From Thermoplasmata archaeon (GTDB lineage Archaea > Thermoplasmatota > E2 > UBA202 > DSCA01), in NCBI GenBank assembly GCA_008297795.1, contig VBQP01000020.1:1-11838 (forward strand): 11,838 nucleotides of DNA, given 5' to 3'. Made by a program: the position numbers and the translations under genes. The notes below the pieces were generated by a model. It saw only the letters and a list, made by a program, of their open reading frames with translations. It ran no database searches and was not told the origin of the DNA. Below are positions 7,446 to 11,838 of this stretch, in pieces; within the stretch, counting starts at the first letter, position 1, and the number at the start of each line of letters is the position of its first letter.

Positions 7446-7453
7446 ATTTAAAA
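7446..7453 (-). promoter_or_regulatory. TATA box of metG
   Basis: TTTTAAAT on the minus strand, centred 24-25 bases before the metG ATG at 7425, predicts a leaderless mRNA. It sits back to back with the dnaG promoter. Confidence 0.6.
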
Positions 7454-7466
7454 CATGTCCGTAAGG

Positions 7467-7477
7467 TTTTAATAATA
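7467..7477 (+). promoter_or_regulatory. Probable TATA box of dnaG
   Basis: TTTTAATAATA, preceded by TAAGG as a possible BRE, is the best TATA-like stretch on the plus strand between metG and dnaG. A start site about 26 bases downstream falls near 7497, at the first bases of the inverted repeat. A weaker TATA-like stretch at 7491-7500 cannot be excluded; using it would remove the left arm from the mRNA. Confidence 0.5.
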
Positions 7478-7495
7478 TCATTGCATAGTCAAATG

Positions 7496-7583
7496 AAATT
7501 AGTGCATCATCATGTTCACAAATTCACTTTACAACCTTCAGGTTCATTTGGGCATTTGCAGAATTTTCATGATGCACTAATTT
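7496..7583 (+). repeat. 15-bp perfect inverted repeat in the dnaG leader
   Basis: AAATTAGTGCATCAT at 7496-7510 is exactly complementary to ATGATGCACTAATTT at 7569-7583, separated by 58 bases. A G-T pair and a T-A pair extend the stem outward to 7494/7585. Inside are a six-base stem (AAATTC 7520-7525 with GAATTT 7561-7566) and a small hairpin (AACCT 7533-7537 with AGGTT 7540-7544), plus a direct repeat CATTTG (7545-7550 and 7553-7558). A 22-codon ORF runs from ATG 7512 to TAA 7578-7580 without a clear Shine-Dalgarno. The right arm ends just before the dnaG Shine-Dalgarno. No flanking target duplication was seen, so a transposon remnant is unsupported. The likeliest reading is a structured mRNA leader. 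Confidence 0.7.
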
Positions 7584-7584
7584 T

Positions 7585-7594
7585 AAGGAGTGAT
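7585..7594 (+). promoter_or_regulatory. Shine-Dalgarno that decides the dnaG start
   Basis: AAGGAGTGAT, with GGAG at 7587-7590, lies eight bases before ATG 7599. It overlaps the in-frame GTG at 7590, which therefore is unlikely to be the start. Confidence 0.75.
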
Positions 7595-7598
7595 AAAA

Positions 7599-8786
7599 AT
7601 GTCAATAGATCCATCATCAGCAAAATATTTGATTAAAGCAAAAATAAAAGTGGACGGAGCAGTGGAAAAATCAGATGTCATAGGTGCAATATTCGGTCAG
7701 ACAGAAGGACTGATAGGCGATGACCTTGATTTACGAGACCTGCAGAAATCTGCGAGAATAGGGCGCATCGAGGTAGATATGCATCAGAAAAACGGAAAAA
7801 GTGAGGGAACGCTCTCTCTTACATCCGCTCTGGAAAAAGTCGAAACAGCCATAATAGCGGCAGGAATAGAGTCTGTGGACAGGATAGGTCCGTGCAAGGC
7901 TGAGATAACCATAGATAAAGTGGAGGACGTGAGAATATCAAAAAGGAAACATGTTGTTGACAGGGCAAAGGAGATACTCACAAGCATGATAAAGGAAGGG
8001 AGAGAGGAAATCGAGGACATAGCAGAAATCATACGACAGTCAGTGCAGGTTGAGGAAATAGAGTATTACGGAAAGGAGCATCTGCCTGCAGGTCCAAATG
8101 TTGCCAAAAGCGATGCCATCATAGTTGTGGAAGGTAGAAACGATGTCGTGAACTTGCTCAAGCATGGCATAAAGAATGCAATATCTGTTGAGGGTACGAG
8201 TATCCCAAAAACAGTTGTTGACTTATGCACAGAAAAGATTGCAACTGCTTTCGTAGACGGAGACAGGGGCGGCGATTTGATACTCAAGGAACTACTCCAG
8301 GTTGCGGACATAGACTTTGTTGCAAGGGCGCCGAAGACCAGGGAAGTGGAGGAACTTCCTTACAAACTCATAATGAAAGCCCTGAAAAATAAAATACCCA
8401 CGGAGCAGTATATGGAGATGCACGGGATGGAGAGAGATAACAGCAAGGTGAACAAAAAGAAGGGGGCAAATGAAAATGTTCCCTCCCCAAAACTAAATAA
8501 CAGGCAGAAAGGTTACAAAAAATTGCTATCCGAGGTTAACGGAAAACATATGGCAGTACTTCTGGACAGCAATGGTAAGGAAATGGGGAGAGTAAAAGTG
8601 GATTCCCTCATAGATGCAATATCAAAAAATAAGCCCGATGCAGTCGTTTTCGATGGCATAACAACACAACGTCTTGTTGATAACGCTTTTGAGCATGGAG
8701 TCACCAAAATAATATCTACAAAAAGAGGGGAGCTGTCAAAAGTACCTTCATCCATCACAATCATAACAGATGACGAATTGAGATAA
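7599..8786 (+). CDS. dnaG: Archaeal DnaG-type primase (Toprim domain)
   Basis: A 395-residue archaeal DnaG, shorter than bacterial DnaG and lacking its N-terminal zinc-binding domain. In archaea the protein is reported both as a primase and as a component of the RNA exosome cap, where it favours poly(A)-rich substrates. The N-terminal family region contains KYLIKAKIKVDGAVEKSDVIGAIFGQTEGL (about 9-38). The Toprim domain spans about 172-250 with catalytic E178 (VVEGRND) and the DxD pair D220/D222 (FVDGDRGG), followed by FVARAPKTREVEEL. A lysine- and asparagine-rich linker (about 280-306) separates a C-terminal domain ending with TIITDDELR. The start is fixed by a strong Shine-Dalgarno. The gene has an unusually structured leader, and the adenosyltransferase gene follows after a short gap without an evident promoter. 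Confidence 0.95.
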   Translation: MSIDPSSAKYLIKAKIKVDGAVEKSDVIGAIFGQTEGLIGDDLDLRDLQKSARIGRIEVDMHQKNGKSEGTLSLTSALEKVETAIIAAGIESVDRIGPCKAEITIDKVEDVRISKRKHVVDRAKEILTSMIKEGREEIEDIAEIIRQSVQVEEIEYYGKEHLPAGPNVAKSDAIIVVEGRNDVVNLLKHGIKNAISVEGTSIPKTVVDLCTEKIATAFVDGDRGGDLILKELLQVADIDFVARAPKTREVEELPYKLIMKALKNKIPTEQYMEMHGMERDNSKVNKKKGANENVPSPKLNNRQKGYKKLLSEVNGKHMAVLLDSNGKEMGRVKVDSLIDAISKNKPDAVVFDGITTQRLVDNAFEHGVTKIISTKRGELSKVPSSITIITDDELR

Positions 8787-8787
8787 T

Positions 8788-8825
8788 CGCCTGCAGAACG
8801 GAGCATGCACTGGCGAATGCAGGTG
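8788..8825 (+). repeat. Short inverted repeat between dnaG and the adenosyltransferase gene
   Basis: CGCCTGCA (8788-8795) pairs with TGCAGGTG (8818-8825) through eight positions including one G-U, leaving a 22-base loop that contains the palindrome GCATGC. The right arm holds AGGTG, the only Shine-Dalgarno-like string before the next gene. There is no T-run, so it is not an obvious terminator. Significance is weak. Confidence 0.35.
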
Positions 8826-8839
8826 CTGTGGATGAAAGC

Positions 8840-9331
8840 ATGAAAGGATTGGTTTATGTTTATACAGGCGATGGCAAAGGAAAGACGACGGCAGCGATAG
8901 GAAGTGCCATTCGTGCCATGGGGCACGGAAAAAGAGCGGTCATAATACAATTTTTGAAGAAGGGAGAATACGGAGAAAAAAAATTCCAGCCCCTGGAAAT
9001 ATACCAGTTCGGGAGGGAACAATTTGTTATGGAGCCTACAGACAGGGATTATGAACTTGCTGAAGAAGCACTTGAATTTGCATTGCATGTTCTCGAAGAA
9101 AAGCCCTTCCTGCTTGTTCTAGACGAGGTCAACGTTGCTGCTTCCATGGGTCTTATAAGCACTGATGATGTTGTTGATATCGTTGAAAAGAGAGGGAATA
9201 CAAATATTATATTGACAGGAAGAAATGCTCCTGCAGAATTTATCGAATTGGCAGACCTCGTGACAGAGATGAAGAAGGTAAAGCATCCGTTTGACACAGG
9301 CGAGAGGGCAAGAGAAGGGCTAGAGTACTGA
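8840..9331 (+). CDS. cobO: Cob(I)alamin adenosyltransferase (CobA/CobO/BtuR family)
   Basis: Transfers the 5'-deoxyadenosyl group of ATP to the cobalt of reduced corrinoids to make adenosylcobalamin. It is 163 residues from ATG 8840. A P-loop is visible as YTGDGKGKTTAA (about residues 8-19), a Walker B-like LLVLDEVN near 91-98, the TGRNAP segment near 126-131, and the family-specific ending KHPFDTGERAREGLEY. An in-frame GTG at 8828 would add four residues. I prefer the ATG because homologues begin directly before the P-loop strand, but Shine-Dalgarno spacing supports neither start well. It is probably co-transcribed with dnaG: the gap is about 50 bases with no promoter seen. Its stop abuts the convergent stop of the next gene. 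No other cobalamin genes are in the window. Confidence 0.9.
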   Translation: MKGLVYVYTGDGKGKTTAAIGSAIRAMGHGKRAVIIQFLKKGEYGEKKFQPLEIYQFGREQFVMEPTDRDYELAEEALEFALHVLEEKPFLLVLDEVNVAASMGLISTDDVVDIVEKRGNTNIILTGRNAPAEFIELADLVTEMKKVKHPFDTGERAREGLEY

Positions 9332-10237
9332 TCATAGGAGTTCGGCAACCTCATCAACAATATCCACTTTTTCTTTGAATCTCTCGACTTTTTTCTTCAT
9401 CTTCCTTTTTTTGCTGTCAAAAAACTGTATCCCTTCGGCAGCCTTCACAACCCCCATGACATTTGCATTCTTGAAAATCTCCACTTTCTTTCCGCTCACA
9501 TCCCCTGCTATGTCGCACATATCTATCTTTATCATCTCTCCCTCAACATTACCTTCCACCTTCACGTTCTTTCCAAGAATTATGTTGCCCGAAGCCTTTA
9601 ACGAGCCGTATATTGTGCTTCCTTCCTCCACCATTATATGCCCTTTTACCCTGTGGTTCCCGTTGACAACGCAATTTTTGCCTATATGGAGCCTGCCGTT
9701 TATCGTGCACTCATTCCCTATCGAGGAGCCATTGGGGAGGAAAAAATATTTTTCAGAAATAGATATTATGTCCTGATTGCTTTCCAGTTCCTGGAGGATG
9801 CGCTCCACTTCCTCGCTGTGCCCTCTTTTCAGCAACTCCAGGAGGTAAAGAAGAACGTATATCACCATGGGTATGGGACTCCTTATGTTTATCCATCCCT
9901 TAGCCTCGAAACCGTCTCTTATCTCAACATTGTCCCCGACATCCAGATCTCCCTTTAAAGACAATTTTCCATTTATTTCTGTACCGTCAGCAATATATGC
10001 ATTCCCCCCACAGAAAATGTCTCCGTTGATTACGGAGAACAAATCTATTCTCACGTCACCCACTGTTTTTATGCTGCCGTTTATCTTTGCTCTTTCCCCG
10101 GCGAAAACTCTCTCTGATTCTATGTTAAAATCAACGTTACATGCATTTCCCACCACCACATCTCCTTCTACTCTTATTGTTTTATCATCAAATTTCGTAT
10201 TATCTGGTATAACATATGTTTTCCTATCAAATCCCAT
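9332..10237 (-). CDS. Bactofilin-like polymer-forming beta-solenoid protein with internal hydrophobic helix
   Basis: A 301-residue protein. Residues about 10-119 and 165-270 are each made of short Gly/Asn/Val/Ile turns of the form xVxGxIxxxGxVxIG, typical of right-handed beta-solenoids such as bactofilins and polymer-forming cytoskeletal proteins. Between them, residues about 121-137 (PIPMVIYVLLYLLELLK) are hydrophobic, followed by a charged helix (RGHSEEVERILQELES). A Lys/Arg-rich helix (275-294, KKRKMKKKVERFKEK) ends the protein. The hydrophobic segment could be an amphipathic or membrane-contacting helix linking two solenoid halves. No signal peptide is present, so a cytoplasmic, perhaps membrane-associated, scaffold role is likely. 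Acyltransferases with hexapeptide repeats are the main alternative, but no catalytic His is evident. A TATA box lies about 26 bases before the ATG, and the stop abuts that of the adenosyltransferase gene. Confidence 0.75.
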   Translation of the reverse strand: MGFDRKTYVIPDNTKFDDKTIRVEGDVVVGNACNVDFNIESERVFAGERAKINGSIKTVGDVRIDLFSVINGDIFCGGNAYIADGTEINGKLSLKGDLDVGDNVEIRDGFEAKGWINIRSPIPMVIYVLLYLLELLKRGHSEEVERILQELESNQDIISISEKYFFLPNGSSIGNECTINGRLHIGKNCVVNGNHRVKGHIMVEEGSTIYGSLKASGNIILGKNVKVEGNVEGEMIKIDMCDIAGDVSGKKVEIFKNANVMGVVKAAEGIQFFDSKKRKMKKKVERFKEKVDIVDEVAELL

Positions 10238-10260
10238 CCAAAACGTAATATGTGAGGAAG

Positions 10261-10266
10261 TATAAA
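10261..10266 (-). promoter_or_regulatory. TATA box of the bactofilin-like gene
   Basis: TTTATA on the minus strand (within CTTTATACT) is centred about 26 bases before the ATG at 10237, predicting a leaderless mRNA. It is divergent from the cutA promoter across a gap of about 100 bases that holds nothing else recognised. Confidence 0.55.
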
Positions 10267-10313
10267 GAATGTGCTATTTTTTATGGCAAGTTTCAGTGTC
10301 CAAAAAGCATTAC

Positions 10314-10321
10314 ATTTTAAT
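10314..10321 (+). promoter_or_regulatory. TATA box of the cutA operon
   Basis: ATTTTAAT is centred 24-25 bases before ATG 10342 but only about 18 before ATG 10336. The same spacing at other genes in this window favours 10342 as the cutA start with a leaderless message. Confidence 0.5.
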
Positions 10322-10341
10322 TTGATTTTTGTTTTATGCAT

Positions 10342-10656
10342 ATGGAATACATTGCTGTCTTATTCACATGCAGGGGGGAGGACGCAGGCAGAATCGCCAG
10401 GGCTGTACTGGAGGAGAAGCTTGCTGCATGTGTGAACATAATAGATGCTTTCTCACTTTTCTGGTGGGATGGGCGCGTGCAGGAAGATAGGGAAAAATTG
10501 CTGGTGATAAAGTCAAGGGAGGATATGTGGGATGCACTGAAGAAAAAAATAAAAGAGATTCACAGTTACGAGTTGCCAGAAATAATAGCCGTGCCCATTG
10601 AATACGGGCTGGAAGATTATCTTGAATGGATAGATATGGCTGTGGGTAAAAAATGA
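10342..10656 (+). CDS. cutA: CutA1 divalent-ion tolerance family protein
   Basis: A 104-residue CutA1-family protein, the usual length. These proteins form very stable trimers with a ferredoxin-like fold resembling PII signalling proteins. A link to copper tolerance is reported in bacteria, but the general function remains unclear. Family signatures are EEKLAACVNI (24-33), SLFWWDGRVQED (38-49), KLLVIKS (52-58) and the end IHSYELPEIIAVPI (73-86) with YLEWI (93-97). The usual HPYE reads HSYE here. An in-frame ATG at 10336 would add Met-His. I chose 10342 from TATA spacing and family alignment. The stop overlaps the start of the SAM hydrolase gene by four bases, so the two are translated together. 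No Shine-Dalgarno precedes it. Confidence 0.9.
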   Translation: MEYIAVLFTCRGEDAGRIARAVLEEKLAACVNIIDAFSLFWWDGRVQEDREKLLVIKSREDMWDALKKKIKEIHSYELPEIIAVPIEYGLEDYLEWIDMAVGKK

Positions 10657-11429
10657 AGATTATAACATTGACTACCGATATAGGGTGGTTCTATGCCGCC
10701 CAGATGAAGGCAAAAATTTTGTCGATTAACGGAGATGCAAGGATAGTTGACATAACCCATAGCATACATCCCCAGAACATACTGGAGGGGGCATATGCTC
10801 TCTATTCCTCAGTGATTCATTTCCCAGAGGCTATACACATTGCTGTCGTGGACCCGGAAGTCGGCACAGAAAGAAGGCCCATAATAGTTGAGACGAAAAA
10901 AGGATATCTTGTCGGTCCTGATAATGGCATCCTAATTCCTGCTGCGTCAAGGCTTGGCATAAAAAATGTGTATGAGATAAAAGAAAAAAAGTATATGGCT
11001 GAAAAGATATCAAACACCTTCCATGGAAGGGACATATTTTCTCCTGTGGCTGCCCATCTCTCTCTCGGTGTCATGCCCTATGAAATCGGGGAAAAGATAG
11101 AAGATTATAAAAATCTGGATTTTGAGGGGGTGGAGGAGGGAGAAATCATTTCAGGAAAGGTAATATTCATTGACAGATTCGGAAATATCATAACAAATAT
11201 ACCTGACAGGTATGTCAAATGGAAGCACGGCGACTGGGTGGGGGTAAGATTGTCCGGAAAAGCACTGGAAATAAAATTTCTGAAAAGTTATGGCTATGCC
11301 GAGAAGGGGGAGATGCTTCTAACGGTCTCGAGTTCCAATTTTCTGGAGATTTCATGCAGGGATGGGAATGCTCATGAGATGCTCGGAGCAGAGATAGGCG
11401 ATACCGTTGAAATACTTGGGAAAGTCTGA
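10653..11429 (+). CDS. S-adenosyl-L-methionine hydrolase (adenosine-forming), DUF62 family
   Basis: A 258-residue member of the SAM hydroxide adenosyltransferase family (DUF62), which cleaves SAM with a water-derived hydroxide to adenosine and methionine. It is related to fluorinase and chlorinase but lacks any halogenase-specific feature I can see. Motifs are LTTDIG (6-11), VVDPEVGTERR (65-75), VGPDNGIL (87-94), HGRDIFSPVAAHL (124-136) and IDRFGNIITN (173-182). D67, R74 and H124 line up with the Asp-Arg-His set described as activating water. Residue 69 is Glu where the family usually has Gly (VVDPGVGT), and the C-terminal NFLEISCRDGNA departs slightly from the usual GYLEIAxNxGNA. It is translationally coupled to cutA. 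It is cytoplasmic, and its physiological role is poorly known. Confidence 0.9.
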   Translation: MKIITLTTDIGWFYAAQMKAKILSINGDARIVDITHSIHPQNILEGAYALYSSVIHFPEAIHIAVVDPEVGTERRPIIVETKKGYLVGPDNGILIPAASRLGIKNVYEIKEKKYMAEKISNTFHGRDIFSPVAAHLSLGVMPYEIGEKIEDYKNLDFEGVEEGEIISGKVIFIDRFGNIITNIPDRYVKWKHGDWVGVRLSGKALEIKFLKSYGYAEKGEMLLTVSSSNFLEISCRDGNAHEMLGAEIGDTVEILGKV

Positions 11430-11440
11430 AAATTCATGCA

Positions 11441-11461
11441 TAAATATTATAACCAATATTT
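11441..11461 (+). promoter_or_regulatory. AT-rich promoter region before the C25 peptidase gene
   Basis: TAAATATTAT (11441-11450) and CAATATTT (11454-11461) are both TATA-like at acceptable distances (about 24-35 bases) from ATG 11481. There is no Shine-Dalgarno. Which one is used cannot be decided, but a separate short-leader or leaderless transcript is likely. Confidence 0.4.
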
Positions 11462-11480
11462 GTATTATTATTCGATTACT

Positions 11481-11838
11481 ATGAAAAATAAAGTAGTTGG
11501 GATATTAATAGTAGCGATATTTGTTATGAGCGCTTTTGTTGGCATGGCTGGCTATAGTCCGCACCAGGGCATTTCCACAGAGGGAAATGGGGGCATGGCG
11601 GGCTTTGCATCATCGAAGAAATTGCATGAAACTTTCAGCACACCTGAAGTATCTTTCAACGGCGACCATATTCTGGTATCTGTTGGGAATACCATAGATG
11701 ATTTAAAGCCAGATTATCCAATGATGCCCTACAGGACAGAGACGATTACACTTCCGTTTGGCACAAAAATTGATAGCATTGATGTGAAAATAGGCAATGT
11801 TCAGACAATGCATCTGGATGAAAAAATAAAGCCAGCAG
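11481..11838 (+). CDS. Secreted C25 (gingipain-type) cysteine peptidase, N-terminal part
   Basis: The frame is open from ATG 11481 to the window edge (119 residues), so only the export signal and start of the propeptide are visible. Residues 1-23 form a Sec signal peptide: a MKNK basic start, then a hydrophobic core of mostly Ile, Val, Ala and Phe ending near FVGMAG. After a Gly/Ser-rich spacer, about residues 78-119 contain PDYPMMPYRTETITLPFGTK and further PxLPY-like and PFGTKI features of the gingipain propeptide (Propeptide_C25). Proteins of this type are common exported proteases in Thermoplasmatota. The catalytic His-Cys domain lies beyond the window. The propeptide also occurs in other secreted proteins, so protease activity is inferred. 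The start codon follows an AT-rich promoter without a Shine-Dalgarno. Confidence 0.75.
   Translation, partial: MKNKVVGILIVAIFVMSAFVGMAGYSPHQGISTEGNGGMAGFASSKKLHETFSTPEVSFNGDHILVSVGNTIDDLKPDYPMMPYRTETITLPFGTKIDSIDVKIGNVQTMHLDEKIKPA

Noticed and set aside
7496..7583. Miniature transposon with terminal inverted repeats
   Set aside because: No target-site duplication flanks the arms, and the element fits the expected start site and Shine-Dalgarno too neatly; a repeat-copy search would be needed to revive the idea.
7494..7590. C/D-box small RNA on the minus strand of the dnaG leader (ATGATGA and CTGA are both present)
   Set aside because: The boxes occur in D-then-C order with no convincing outer C and D pair, and the long perfect stem does not fit the k-turn architecture.
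9375..10265. Plus-strand frames opposite the bactofilin-like gene
   Set aside because: They are Phe/Ser/Pro-rich antisense shadows of the repeated Gly/Asn/Val codons on the other strand.
4273..10279. Shared 11-mer ATGTGCTATTT at 4273-4283 and 10269-10279, both next to promoters
   Set aside because: Identical 11-mers are expected by chance in a window this size, and the two sit differently relative to the TATA boxes.
1..11838. Defence system, prophage or CRISPR
   Set aside because: No nuclease-toxin pairs, integrase, transposase, cas gene or regularly spaced repeats were seen; the content is mainly housekeeping and exported proteins.

Overview
The window is archaeal, most probably from a Thermoplasmatota-type euryarchaeote. 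The evidence is an archaeal DnaG-type primase, an archaeal/eukaryal-form methionyl-tRNA synthetase with four CxxC knuckles, a four-subunit 2-oxoacid:ferredoxin oxidoreductase in the order gamma-delta-alpha-beta, TATA boxes at an archaeal distance from start codons, and two secreted proteins of types I associate with Thermoplasmatota genomes. DNA is moderately AT-rich with heavy AGA/AGG and ATA codon use. No tRNA, rRNA, insertion sequence, CRISPR array or phage gene was seen. The lineage is inference.

Layout. (1) 1-675 (+): C-terminal part of a secreted Asp-box (sialidase/BNR-like) protein, followed by T-rich terminator tracts. (2) 786-3614 (+): a tightly overlapping operon for a CoA-dependent ferredoxin-reducing 2-oxoacid oxidoreductase. 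(3) 3619-5232 (-): a PHP-domain phosphoesterase and a ribbon-helix-helix/PAS/PAS protein, each with its own promoter. (4) 5311-7425 (-): metG, divergent from (5) 7599-9331 (+): dnaG and a cob(I)alamin adenosyltransferase. (6) 9332-10237 (-): a two-part bactofilin-like beta-solenoid protein. (7) 10342-11429 (+): cutA and an S-adenosylmethionine hydrolase (DUF62), overlapping by 4 bases. (8) 11481 to the edge (+): the start of a secreted C25 (gingipain-type) cysteine peptidase.

Expression logic. Five transcription-unit first genes (the gamma subunit, PHP, metG, the bactofilin-like gene and cutA) have a TATA-like box centred about 24-28 bases before the chosen ATG, which predicts leaderless mRNAs. 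Genes inside the oxidoreductase operon instead have Shine-Dalgarno sequences and 1-4 base overlaps. dnaG is the exception. Its likely promoter lies about 125 bases upstream, and the predicted leader holds a perfect 15-bp inverted repeat whose right arm ends just before a strong Shine-Dalgarno. This is the best candidate here for something undescribed. The genes are otherwise mostly housekeeping: central carbon metabolism, translation, RNA processing/replication, cobalamin activation and SAM turnover. I found no evidence of a defence system or mobile island.
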